The position numbers and the translations under genes are program-made. Below, one piece after another: positions 30,766 through 37,909 of a DNA stretch of 37,909 nucleotides (positions within the stretch are counted from its first letter, which is position 1; each line of letters starts with the position of its first letter). The stretch lies in assembly GCA_900546845.1 (NCBI GenBank), contig UREK01000020.1, forward strand, positions 1-37,909, written 5' to 3'. This DNA is from an uncultured Eubacteriales bacterium (GTDB taxonomy: Bacteria; Bacillota; Clostridia; Christensenellales; CAG-138). The notes under the pieces are model-generated. The model searched no databases. It had not been told where the DNA came from and was given only the letters and a program-made list of their open reading frames with translations.

Positions 30766-32436
30766 TTATTCCACAATTTCCAGCATGTCGCCGAACGCCT
30801 TGCGCGCCGCGTCCTCCAGCGAGGGAGCACTCCCCGCGTCCTCCCCTGCCATCACGATGCGCAGCTTCATGCCGCCCGCCGCGCTGGCAAGCGCCTCCGC
30901 AGCCAGCTTGAAGTTCTCCGGCTTGGAAAACGCATCGTAAAACGCCTTCTTTTCGAAGCAGACGTTCAGCGTATCGCCCTCCTGCCGCCAATCCGACGCC
31001 TTGAGCGCAAGCACGGCAAGCGTCGGGTTCGTCTTTTGCAGCACGGCGCGCGCAGCGTCCCAATACGCCTTCGCGTTTCCGCCCGGCGCAGCCGCTTTCG
31101 GCGCACGCGCAGGAGGAGCTTCCTCCTGCGGAGCCGGCGGCGCGTCGTCATCCGACGGGGGGACGTAGTCCGCCTCGCCTGCGGGTTCCGGCGCGTCCTC
31201 CCACGGGGGAGCGTCTTTGCCCGCCCGCCTTGCCGGAGCTGTCTTTGCAGGGGCCGCCGCTGTGGACGCAGGCGACGCGGCAACGCCGTTTTTCACCTTC
31301 TGTTCCAGCTGTTCCACGCGCTCGAGCAGGAGATCGATGCTCTGCGGCTCCTCCTCCGGCGTAGTGATGCGCACGAATGCGCACTCGAGCTGCACGCGCG
31401 GCAGCGCCAGATAGCGCAGGTTAGCGACCGCGCCGAGCAGCACGTCGATGGCCCGCGAAAGTCGCTTTTCCCCCGCGCGCGCGGCCTGTTCCATATAGCG
31501 GCGCATCGCGTCCTCCGTGCAGTCCAGGATGTCGCTGCAATGGCCGCAGAGCTTTGCGAGCAGCAGCGCGCGGAAATGGCGCGCAAGATCCTGCGCGAAT
31601 ACGGAAAGATCCCGCCCTTCGCTCACCACGCGCTCCAGCAGGCGCAGCGCGCCGTCCCGGTCGTCTGAAAGGAGCGCGTCCGCCACGTCGAACAAGAAAT
31701 CGCTCTCCATGCTGCCGAGCACGCCGTAAACGTCCTCCGCCGAAACGTCGCCGCCGCAGAAGGAGATGCACTGATCCGCAAGGGAAAGCGCGTCGCGCAT
31801 GCCGCCCTCTGCCGCCCGGGCGATCGCAAGCATGCCCTCCGGCGCGATGGACGCGCCCGCGCTTTTGAGCACGCCCTCCATGCAGGAAACGATGTCCGCC
31901 ACGCGCAGGCGGTGAAAATCAAACCGCTGGCAGCGGGATACGATCGTGGCCGGGATGCTCTGCGGCTCCGTCGTCGCCAGGATGAACACGACGTGCGCGG
32001 GCGGCTCCTCCAGCGTTTTGAGCAGCGCGTTGAACGCGCTCTTGGAAAGCATATGCGCCTCGTCGATGATATACACCTTCACGCTGAGGTCGAGCGGCGC
32101 AAAGCGCGCTTTGTCAATCAGCGCGCGCATGTCCTCCACGCCGGTGTTGGACGCTGCGTCCAGCTCGATGATGTCCACGCCGCCCGCCTCCGCAATGCGG
32201 CAGCTCGCGCACGTGCCGCAGGGTTCACCCGCCTCGGGATGCTCGCAGTTGAGCGCCTTTGCGAAGATCTTCGCCGTGCTGGTCTTGCCCGTGCCGCGCG
32301 TGCCCGTGAACAGGTACGCATGCGCTACGTGTCCTTCCACAATCTGGTTTTTGAGGATCGTGGTGATATGTTCCTGCCCGATCACGTCCGCAAAGCGCTT
32401 CGGGCGGTATTTCCGGTATAACGCCTGGTATGCCAT
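30766..32436 (-). CDS. dnaX: DNA polymerase III subunit gamma/tau
   Basis: A 556-residue clamp-loader ATPase. Walker A is GTRGTGKTS (about 45-53), the zinc module CEHPEAGEPCGTCASC (four Cys), Walker B IIDEAHML, and sensor/arginine-finger region TIVSRCQRFDF. After about residue 370 there is a Pro/Ala-rich linker and a C-terminal tau-like domain (about 450-556). No A-run frameshift site like that of E. coli was seen, so a separate gamma form is not indicated. GGAGGAG precedes the ATG at 32436. A possible -10 (TAGAAT, minus strand, 32460-32465) has no good -35. Confidence 0.95.
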   Translation of the reverse strand: MAYQALYRKYRPKRFADVIGQEHITTILKNQIVEGHVAHAYLFTGTRGTGKTSTAKIFAKALNCEHPEAGEPCGTCASCRIAEAGGVDIIELDAASNTGVEDMRALIDKARFAPLDLSVKVYIIDEAHMLSKSAFNALLKTLEEPPAHVVFILATTEPQSIPATIVSRCQRFDFHRLRVADIVSCMEGVLKSAGASIAPEGMLAIARAAEGGMRDALSLADQCISFCGGDVSAEDVYGVLGSMESDFLFDVADALLSDDRDGALRLLERVVSEGRDLSVFAQDLARHFRALLLAKLCGHCSDILDCTEDAMRRYMEQAARAGEKRLSRAIDVLLGAVANLRYLALPRVQLECAFVRITTPEEEPQSIDLLLERVEQLEQKVKNGVAASPASTAAAPAKTAPARRAGKDAPPWEDAPEPAGEADYVPPSDDDAPPAPQEEAPPARAPKAAAPGGNAKAYWDAARAVLQKTNPTLAVLALKASDWRQEGDTLNVCFEKKAFYDAFSKPENFKLAAEALASAAGGMKLRIVMAGEDAGSAPSLEDAARKAFGDMLEIVE

Positions 32437-32482
32437 AGCTCTCCTCCGTTCTCAATACAATTCTATCATTTCACGCATTGCA

Positions 32483-32511
32483 TTGCCATAGTTTTAAAAA
32501 TGCAGTATAAT
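32483..32511 (+). promoter_or_regulatory. Promoter of trpS
   Basis: TTGCCA, 17 bases, TATAAT, 50 bases before the start codon; the leader is too short for a T-box. Confidence 0.8.
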
Positions 32512-32560
32512 GTTTCGGAATCAAAAGTATTTTGAAACGCAGTGTAAGGAGAATTTCACC

Positions 32561-33565
32561 ATGGAACAGCAACGCAGGAAGATCGTGTTAAGCGGCATTC
32601 AACCCTCCGGCTCGCCGACGCTCGGCAACTATGTGGGCGCGCTGCGCAACTGGGCGCTTTTGCAGACGGAGGATCATTTCTGCTATTATTGTGTGGCGAA
32701 CCTGCATGCGGCGACTGTCCGCCAGGATCCGGATGAACTCAGGAAGCGCGCGTTTCATACCGTCGCGCTGCTGCTGGCCTGCGGCGTGGATCCGAAGCGC
32801 TCCGTGGTGTTCGTGCAATCCCACGTGAAGGAGCACGCGGAGCTCAACTGGGTGCTCGCATGCAGCACCTACATGGGCGAGCTCAACCGCATGACGCAGT
32901 TCAAGGATAAATCCCGGAAGCACGCGGACAACATCAACGCAGGCCTTTACACCTACCCCGTGCTGATGGCGGCGGACATCCTGCTCTACCAGAGCGATCT
33001 CGTGCCTGTGGGAGACGACCAGAGGCAGCATGTCGAGATCACGCGGGACATCGCCATCCGCTTCAACAAGGTGCACGGCGAGACCTTCCGCATCCCGGAG
33101 GGCTTCATCCCCAAGGTAGGCGCACGGCTTATGAGTCTGCAGGACCCCGCGCAGAAGATGAGCAAGTCCGACCCGAACCCAAACGGCTATGTCGCCATCA
33201 TGGACGATCCCGCTGTGATCCTCAAAAAGTTCAAGCGCGCCGTTACGGACAGCGACGGCCTTATCAAGTTTGACCCAGCAAATAAGCCCGGCGTATCGAA
33301 CCTGCTCGCCATCTACACGACCTTCACCGGCAAAACCATGCCGGAGGCCGAGGCGGAATTCGAGGGCAAGGGGTACGGCCACCTCAAGACCGCCGTAGCA
33401 GATGCGGTCATCGCGGAGCTCACGCCCGTGCAGGACGAGTTCAAGCGCCTCGTTGCGGATGAAGCCTACATCCGCAAGATCATGACCGAAGGCGCGGAGC
33501 AGGCACGCACTGCGGCGGCGGCAACGCTCGCCAAAGCGTATCACGCCATGGGCTTTGACGCATAA
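32561..33565 (+). CDS. trpS: Tryptophanyl-tRNA synthetase
   Basis: A 334-residue class Ic synthetase that charges tRNA-Trp. The HIGH-equivalent is PSGSPTLGNYVGAL, the KMSKS loop is QKMSKSDPN, and VPVGDDQRQHVEITRDIA is the usual core motif. Length matches bacterial TrpS. The ATG at 32561 has TAAGGAG 11 bases upstream; the open frame before it overlaps the promoter. It is transcribed divergently from dnaX and closed by a strong terminator. Confidence 0.96.
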   Translation: MEQQRRKIVLSGIQPSGSPTLGNYVGALRNWALLQTEDHFCYYCVANLHAATVRQDPDELRKRAFHTVALLLACGVDPKRSVVFVQSHVKEHAELNWVLACSTYMGELNRMTQFKDKSRKHADNINAGLYTYPVLMAADILLYQSDLVPVGDDQRQHVEITRDIAIRFNKVHGETFRIPEGFIPKVGARLMSLQDPAQKMSKSDPNPNGYVAIMDDPAVILKKFKRAVTDSDGLIKFDPANKPGVSNLLAIYTTFTGKTMPEAEAEFEGKGYGHLKTAVADAVIAELTPVQDEFKRLVADEAYIRKIMTEGAEQARTAAAATLAKAYHAMGFDA

Positions 33566-33581
33566 GGAACGCACATATGCG

Positions 33582-33613
33582 CGCGGGCGGCTCGGTTGAG
33601 CCGCCCGCGTTTT
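33582..33613 (+). terminator. Terminator of trpS
   Basis: CGCGGGCGGCTC and GAGCCGCCCGCG form a perfect 12-pair stem with loop GGTT, followed by TTTTGTGT. Confidence 0.9.
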
Positions 33614-33699
33614 GTGTGAGTAGGCTTTAAGCTGCAAAAGGGATTTGCCAAAAAGCAAACAGCATAATCCGAAACGATACAGCATATCCATCGTTTTTC

Positions 33700-33760
33700 T
33701 ACAATCCTCCGTCAGCGGCTCACGCCGCTGCCACCTCCTTTCAAAAGGAGGCTTTTGGGC
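33700..33760 (+). repeat. Intergenic repeat, copy A
   Basis: Two hairpins, AGCGGC-TCAC-GCCGCT and CCTCCTTT/AAAGGAGG, then CTTTTGGG. It is related in inverted orientation to copies C and D. Its T tail follows the 3' side of trpS. Between the trpS terminator and this repeat (33614-33699) I see nothing. Confidence 0.75.
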
Positions 33761-33774
33761 GCGATAAACTCCAA

Positions 33775-33836
33775 CGTTTTCCGTATTCGGATGCCGCGCG
33801 AGAGCGCACAAACGCAAAGGCTCCTTTGGCAAAGGG
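33775..33836 (-). repeat. Intergenic repeat, copy B
   Basis: Shares CGTATTCGGATGCCGCGC with copy C and AAAGGCTCCTTT with C and D. On the minus strand it forms CCTTTGCCAAAGG with a CCTTTG tail, downstream of the XRE gene. The stretch 33837-34070 continues with GC-rich repetitive DNA, including a partial relative (CGGACTGAGGATTG, near 33962-33975), and no gene. Confidence 0.65.
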
Positions 33837-34071
33837 GCGGAGCCGAGCGCCCGCAGTGCGGGATGCAGCGAGGCGGAAGCCCAGTGAGCAAGGGAGCGCT
33901 AGGAAGCCGCTCCTGCGGCAACGCTGCGCGACCATTGCGAACTGTGAGGCCTGTCCGCGAAGCGGACTGAGGATTGCTCTTTTCCGCGCGGTCGTTGCGA
34001 ACTGCCGCGATAAACGGCGTTAACTATTCATAAGAAGATTGTCGTATCCCTGCTGCCGCTGCTTGATCCGT

Positions 34072-34094
34072 TGTAGGGGATGGCATCCCCTACA
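34072..34094. repeat. Short perfect inverted repeat downstream of the XRE gene
   Basis: TGTAGGGGAT and ATCCCCTACA pair around GGC. No T run follows on either strand. It lies 33 bases beyond the XRE stop codon and may be another intergenic repeat or an mRNA 3' end structure. Confidence 0.55.
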
Positions 34095-34126
34095 TCCCAT
34101 ATGGTGCATCTAAGTATGGCACTGCT

Positions 34127-34348
34127 TCATCCCGCAGGCGGATAGGGTTCCTTTATATCAGTACGGCCAAGCAGATAATCTACGTTTATAGCATAAAATT
34201 GTGCAATCCGAATGATGACAGAAACCGGAACCCTCCTATCTCCTTTTTCATAATTACGATAAGTCTGCAATTTTAGTCCAAGCGCATTTGAGACTTGAAG
34301 CTGCGTCATTCCTTTTTCTAAACGCATGTTGCGGATGGCTTCATACAT
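34127..34348 (-). CDS. Small XRE-family transcriptional regulator
   Basis: A 73-residue protein consisting almost only of a Cro/CI-type helix-turn-helix: IRNMRLEKGMTQLQVSNALG then LKLQTYRNYEKGDRRVPVS, followed by FYAINVDYLLGRTD, the usual end of this domain. The ATG at 34348 follows CAGGAGGTGAGG; the frame continues upstream through repeat DNA and is not coding there. There is no partner gene next to it. Its target is unknown. It lies between direct repeat copies B and C. Confidence 0.9.
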   Translation of the reverse strand: MYEAIRNMRLEKGMTQLQVSNALGLKLQTYRNYEKGDRRVPVSVIIRIAQFYAINVDYLLGRTDIKEPYPPAG

Positions 34349-34439
34349 GTCCGCCTCACCTCCTGCAAAAAGAATAGCGGATGCAATAGAAAAAATGAAT
34401 GAGTTGTCAGTGTAGAAAATCTTCCTTAAAACTGAAGTC

Positions 34440-34533
34440 ATTTTTCGTATTCGGATGCCGCGCAAAAGCGCACACCCCAAAAGGCTCCTTTTGAAAGGAG
34501 CTGGCACGGCGCAAGCCGTGACTGAGGATTGTT
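34440..34533 (-). repeat. Intergenic repeat, copy C
   Basis: Contains CGTATTCGGATGCCGCGC (as in B), CCCCAAAAGGCTCCTTTT and CGCAAGCCGTGACTGAGGAT (as in D). On the minus strand GCTCCTTT/AAAGGAGC is followed by CTTTTGG. The hairpin CACGGCGCAAGCCGTG lies beside it. Between C and D (34534-34650) there are further palindromes, e.g. CCCCTTCCC/GGGAAGGGG, and no gene. Confidence 0.75.
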
Positions 34534-34650
34534 CCCCGCCGCAGCGGATCAACCATTCGGCAGCGCATTCCCGTGGCGGCCCATCCCCTCGCCCCTTCCC
34601 GGCGCGGGAAGGGGACGTGGTGCGAAGGGGCTGCGCCCCTTCACCGCCCA

Positions 34651-34721
34651 CGGGGGCGCATGCCCCAAAAGGCTCCTTTTTAAAAGGAGCAGTCATGGCG
34701 CAAGCCGTGACTGAGGATTGT
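34651..34721 (-). repeat. Intergenic repeat, copy D
   Basis: Same core as copy C. On the minus strand GCTCCTTTT/AAAAGGAGC is followed by CTTTTGGGG and can terminate the oxidoreductase gene that ends at 34759. Confidence 0.75.
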
Positions 34722-34758
34722 CTTGCTCCCGCGCTCGTTTGTGCGCGCCAAAGGTCCC

Positions 34759-36246
34759 CTACCGTGCTGCCGTTCCTTCTCTCTCCAGCCCACGCACGGT
34801 GGGTTCACTCAGGATTTCGCCGTCAACGCTGAAGCGCGAGCCGTGGCACGGGCACTCCCAAACGCGGTCATCCGGGTTCCACTCCAGCCGGCAGCCCAGA
34901 TGCGGGCAGCGCGAGGGCAGGATGTGCGCTTCGCCCGCTTCGTCCCGGTAAACGGCATACTTTTCGCCCTCATGCTCCACGATGGAGCCCTCGCCGCGCG
35001 GCAGGGCGCTGAGCGTTTCCTCCGGCAGGGAAAACGCCTCCTTCGCAAGCCCGGCAATCGTGTTGCCCGCATCGCCTGCAAGGTTCTTCATGCTCGGCAG
35101 CAGTTTGAAGCGCGCCGGGTCGTATACGCTGTCCTCCGCCTCCGCTTCCCCGGCGATCATTGCCGCGATACGCTCCGCCGCAACCATCGCGTTTGTAATG
35201 CCCCACTTGTTGAAGCCCGTCGCAACATACCAGTTTGGCGTTTCCGCGCTGTAGCGGCCGATGTAAGGAATATCGTCCGCCGTGCGGCAGTCCTGCGCCG
35301 ACCATTGGGCGATGAGTTCGCAGTCCGGATAGAACCTGCGCGCGATGGAAAGCAGCTCCCGGTATTTCCCGCCCGCGGTGTTCTTGCCGCTGCGCACGTC
35401 GTAGGCCGCGAGGATCAGCGCGTCCCGATCCCGGAAGCGGGCGCTGCGGAACGACAGCCCGCCCTGCTGCTGGTCGATGTAGACCCCGGAGAGCGCGGGC
35501 GCGCCGGAAAGGGCAATCGCAAAGGAGCGCTGCTGGCTCATGCGCAGGAAGTAATAGCCCGGAATGTTCACGATTGGGTAATGGCATGCGAACGCAATGT
35601 GCTTCGCCTGCACCGTACCCTGCTCGGTCAGGACGCGCATGCCGTCCACGCCCGTCACGCGGGTTCCTTCAAATATGCGCGCACCCATCTCCTCCGCACG
35701 CACGGCGAGCTCCCGCGCGAACGCCAGCGGATCGAACCGGGCCTGGTCCGGGAAGCAGAGAGCCCCATCCACCGGGAAGGGCAGTTTCGTAACGTCTGCA
35801 AGCATCGCATTGAGGCCAAGGCGCTTCGCCGCGTCCGCCTCCTCGCGGAGCGCTGCCATGCCGTCGCGCGAATACACGTAGGCCGAGCAGCGCGTAAAAT
35901 CGCATTCGATCCCTTCTTTTTCCACAAGGTAGGCGTATTCCTCCACCGCCGCGCCGTTGAGCCGGGCGTATTCTTTCGCCTTCGCGCGCCCGAATTCGCG
36001 GATGAGTTTCGCATAGATCAGCCCATGCTGCGCCGTTACCTTGCCCGTGGAGCCGCCGGTCGTCCCGCTGCCGACCGTATCTGCCTCCAGCACGCAGGTT
36101 TCGATCCCGCGCTCCCGCAGCCGGTAAGCGAGGAGAATCCCCGTCAGTCCCCCGCCGATGATCGCTACCTCCGTTTGAAGTTCGCCCGCAAGCCGCTGCC
36201 GGGGCGCGTCCCCTCCTCCGTTCTTTTCCCGCCAAATTGAAACCAT
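34759..36246 (-). CDS. FAD-dependent oxidoreductase with C-terminal Rieske [2Fe-2S] domain
   Basis: A 495-residue protein: a DAO-type FAD domain (dinucleotide motif EVAIIGGGLTG, Gly at 31-36, then acidic strand end VLEAD) and a Rieske domain at about 430-490. The cluster ligands are C447-x-H449 and C465-x2-H468, with C452 and C467 placed to form the stabilising disulfide. Such fusions are known in Bacillota as cytoplasmic oxidoreductases of unclear substrate, sometimes labelled glycine/D-amino-acid oxidase-like. The ATG at 36246 has GGGAGGG close upstream. It is a single gene, separated from metK by 370 bases, and ends in repeat-borne terminators. Confidence 0.92.
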   Translation of the reverse strand: MVSIWREKNGGGDAPRQRLAGELQTEVAIIGGGLTGILLAYRLRERGIETCVLEADTVGSGTTGGSTGKVTAQHGLIYAKLIREFGRAKAKEYARLNGAAVEEYAYLVEKEGIECDFTRCSAYVYSRDGMAALREEADAAKRLGLNAMLADVTKLPFPVDGALCFPDQARFDPLAFARELAVRAEEMGARIFEGTRVTGVDGMRVLTEQGTVQAKHIAFACHYPIVNIPGYYFLRMSQQRSFAIALSGAPALSGVYIDQQQGGLSFRSARFRDRDALILAAYDVRSGKNTAGGKYRELLSIARRFYPDCELIAQWSAQDCRTADDIPYIGRYSAETPNWYVATGFNKWGITNAMVAAERIAAMIAGEAEAEDSVYDPARFKLLPSMKNLAGDAGNTIAGLAKEAFSLPEETLSALPRGEGSIVEHEGEKYAVYRDEAGEAHILPSRCPHLGCRLEWNPDDRVWECPCHGSRFSVDGEILSEPTVRGLEREGTAAR

Positions 36247-36360
36247 GCTTTCCCTCCCGCACCACGTATTTTTCGGGCTTAGCGTTTCCCAAAGCGCGCC
36301 GGTTTATGAGGTGCGCACAAGGTTACAATCTTCCAGAAACGCTGAAATTCCGCATTCGTG

Positions 36361-36389
36361 TTGACAGCATCCCATACTTATGTTATGCT
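36361..36389 (+). promoter_or_regulatory. Promoter of the riboswitch-metK transcript
   Basis: TTGACA, 17 bases, TATGCT. Transcription would start near 36396, just before the aptamer. Confidence 0.9.
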
Positions 36390-36407
36390 TTATTTAATTG
36401 AATATGC

Positions 36408-36501
36408 CTTATCAAGAGTGGTTGAGGGACGGGCCCTGTGAAACCCGGCAACCTGCGCGTGCGCAAGGTGCCAATTCCCGCGGCAATAGCCGAAAGATGA
36501 G
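36408..36501 (+). promoter_or_regulatory. SAM-I (S-box) riboswitch aptamer
   Basis: Conserved S-box segments occur in order: CTTATCAAGAG, GAGGGACGGGCCCTGTGAA, ACCCGGCAACC, AAGGTGCCAATTCC and AGATGAG, which pairs with the start as P1. Binding of S-adenosylmethionine should promote the terminator that follows, lowering expression of metK, the enzyme that makes it. Confidence 0.97.
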
Positions 36502-36514
36502 CGAACCATACAAT

Positions 36515-36541
36515 CGTCTCGTTTTTCGCGGGGCGTTTTTT
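36515..36541 (+). terminator. Riboswitch-controlled terminator
   Basis: CGTCTCG and CGGGGCG can form seven pairs (two G-U), followed by six T. It lies between the aptamer and metK and is the likely expression platform. The antiterminator pairing could not be fixed by eye. Confidence 0.65.
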
Positions 36542-36617
36542 ATGCGATCCGTTCGGCGGACGCTGCCCCGTAAGATGCGAACACTCACCCCGAAAGGCAC
36601 AAAAAAGGAGCAAAGCT

Positions 36618-37793
36618 ATGGAAAAACGCCTCTTCACCTCGGAATCCGTGACGGACGGACATCCCGACAAAATCTGTGACCAGCTTTCCGACGCGGTGCT
36701 GGACGCATGCCTTGCGGCGGACCCGCAATCCCGCGTAGCGTGCGAATGCTGCGTGACGACTGGCCTCGCGCTCGTGATGGGCGAGGTCACCACAAACGCC
36801 GTGCTGGACATCCCTGCGCTCGTGCGCAGCGTCATCTGCGACATCGGGTATGACGACGCGGCTTACGGCTTTGACGGCAAGACCTGCTCTGTGCTCGTGG
36901 CGCTCGGCAAGCAGTCCTCGGACATCGCCATGGGCGTGGATCGTTCCCTCGAGGCCAAGGCCGGCGAGGCGACGGACTTCGCCACCGGCGCAGGCGACCA
37001 GGGCATGATGTTCGGCTATGCCTGCAACGAAACGCCGGAATACATGCCGCTGCCCATCTACCTTGCCCACGGGCTCACGCGCAGGCTCAGCGCCGTGCGC
37101 AAGAGCGGCGAGCTCACCTTTCTCCGGCCGGACGGCAAGGCGCAGGTGAGCGTGGAATACGAAGGGGATAAGCCCGTGCGCGTGGATACGGTCGTCGTCA
37201 GCACGCAGCACGACCCGGACGTAACGCAGGAGGAGATCCGGGAAGCCATCGTTGCCCACGTGATCCGCCCGGTGATCCCGGCAGAGCTGCTCGACGCAGA
37301 TACCCGCATCCTCGTGAACCCCACAGGGCGCTTCGTCATCGGCGGGCCGCACGGCGATTCCGGGCTCACGGGCCGCAAGATCATCGTGGATACCTATGGC
37401 GGCTACGCGCGGCACGGCGGCGGCGCGTTCTCCGGCAAGGATCCCACCAAGGTGGATCGCAGCGCAGCCTATGCGGCGCGGCATATCGCAAAGAACATCG
37501 TAGCGGCCGGGCTTGCGGAGCGCTGTGAGATCCAGCTCGCCTACGCAATCGGTGTTGCCCAGCCGGTCTCCGTCATGGTGGATACGTTCGGTACCGGCAG
37601 AGTTTCCGACGGCAAGCTCACCGAGGCTGTGAAGTCCGTCTTTGACCTGCGGCCGGAGGCGATCATCAGCCGCCTCGGCCTCCGGCGGCCTATCTACCGC
37701 CGCACAGCCACCTTCGGCCACTTTGGTGACCCCACCATGCCCTGGGAGCAGCTGGATATGACGGCAGAGATACAAAAGGCCTGCGGCCTTTAA
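36618..37793 (+). CDS. metK: S-adenosylmethionine synthetase
   Basis: A 391-residue MetK, making S-adenosylmethionine from methionine and ATP. Motifs are FTSESVTDGHPDKICDQ at the start, GAGDQGMMFGYACNETPEY in the middle, GPHGDSGLTGRKIIVDTYGG and GGGAFSGKDPTKVDRSAAY later, all as in the family. The ATG at 36618 follows AAAGGAG. It is controlled by the upstream SAM-I riboswitch and closed by a hairpin. Confidence 0.98.
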   Translation: MEKRLFTSESVTDGHPDKICDQLSDAVLDACLAADPQSRVACECCVTTGLALVMGEVTTNAVLDIPALVRSVICDIGYDDAAYGFDGKTCSVLVALGKQSSDIAMGVDRSLEAKAGEATDFATGAGDQGMMFGYACNETPEYMPLPIYLAHGLTRRLSAVRKSGELTFLRPDGKAQVSVEYEGDKPVRVDTVVVSTQHDPDVTQEEIREAIVAHVIRPVIPAELLDADTRILVNPTGRFVIGGPHGDSGLTGRKIIVDTYGGYARHGGGAFSGKDPTKVDRSAAYAARHIAKNIVAAGLAERCEIQLAYAIGVAQPVSVMVDTFGTGRVSDGKLTEAVKSVFDLRPEAIISRLGLRRPIYRRTATFGHFGDPTMPWEQLDMTAEIQKACGL

Positions 37794-37824
37794 CGAACCC
37801 CAAAGAAACTTTCATGGCACACCG

Positions 37825-37852
37825 ACGGCCGGAGGATTCCCTCCGGCCGTTC
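37825..37852 (+). terminator. Hairpin after metK
   Basis: ACGGCCGGAGG and CCTCCGGCCGT form a perfect 11-pair stem with loop ATTC. Only TT follows, so termination may be weak. Confidence 0.6.
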
Positions 37853-37858
37853 ACGCTG

Positions 37859-37888
37859 TCGATCAAGTGGCAGATGCCACTTGATCGA
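37859..37888. repeat. Perfect 30-base palindrome at the window end
   Basis: Two 14-base arms (TCGATCAAGTGGCA and its complement) surround the centre GA. The following GATTCACGTCGCGCTTGCG runs to the edge. It looks like one end of an intergenic repeat or small mobile element cut by the window. Confidence 0.6.
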
Positions 37889-37909
37889 GGGATTCACGTC
37901 GCGCTTGCG

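Noticed and set aside
32437..32560. T-box leader for trpS
   Set aside because: The leader between promoter and start is only about 50 bases and lacks T-box motifs.
33700..34721. CRISPR array
   Set aside because: Repeats are palindromic, in both orientations, unevenly spaced and without uniform spacers; no cas gene.
34723..36240. Plus-strand frame of about 500 codons opposite the FAD/Rieske gene
   Set aside because: The minus-strand gene has complete FAD and Rieske motifs; the opposite frame has none.

Overview
The window looks like a chromosome segment from a fairly GC-rich, anaerobic, low-oxygen Clostridia-type Bacillota. Evidence: strong AGGAGG ribosome sites, textbook -35/-10 promoters with 17-base spacers, an S-box (SAM-I) riboswitch ahead of metK, ferredoxin-bearing aldo/keto reductases, ThrH, a dnaX-ebfC-recR operon and terminator-carrying intergenic repeats. 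No rRNA, tRNA or CRISPR array was found. The species cannot be named from this sequence.

Left accessory part (1-10.7 kb). The first 2.6 kb is AT-rich and holds a 5'-truncated gene of unknown function and a zinc-ribbon/DUF1801 protein, followed by a transposase relic. From 2.9 to 10.5 kb there are two copies of one module: conserved promoter/leader, small exported protein, intercistronic hairpin, short lipoprotein, long lipoprotein. A frameshifted 39-residue secreted peptide gene lies between the copies, and a fragment of a fifth lipoprotein lies after the second. The function of this exported system is not known to me.

ABC region (10.7-14.8 kb). Two permeases, an ATPase with an E-loop (the feature of LanFEG/BcrA-type peptide-antibiotic transporters) and a membrane-anchored exported protein with CARDB-like domains form one operon, closed by a terminator at 15.03 kb.

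Middle (15-26.8 kb). On the minus strand are thrH, deoC, and a two-gene operon of a methylase/specificity-subunit fusion that has lost its NPPY asparagine, overlapping a MazF-family toxin gene. The operon has a strong promoter and a palindrome just downstream of it. Divergently there are two Fe-S aldo/keto reductases behind a MerR-type promoter with a 19-base spacer; the second reductase lacks the usual catalytic Tyr and Lys. Then come two methyltransferases translationally coupled to a galactokinase, and gdhA.

Right part (26.8-37.9 kb). These are mostly housekeeping genes: a CPA2 antiporter with a small PII-like partner, a lipoprotein, recR, ebfC, dnaX, trpS, a small XRE regulator set among intergenic repeats, a FAD/Rieske oxidoreductase, and metK under a SAM riboswitch.

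The most novel-looking items are the pseudo-methylase/specificity fusion with MazF and the duplicated secreted-protein/lipoprotein module.
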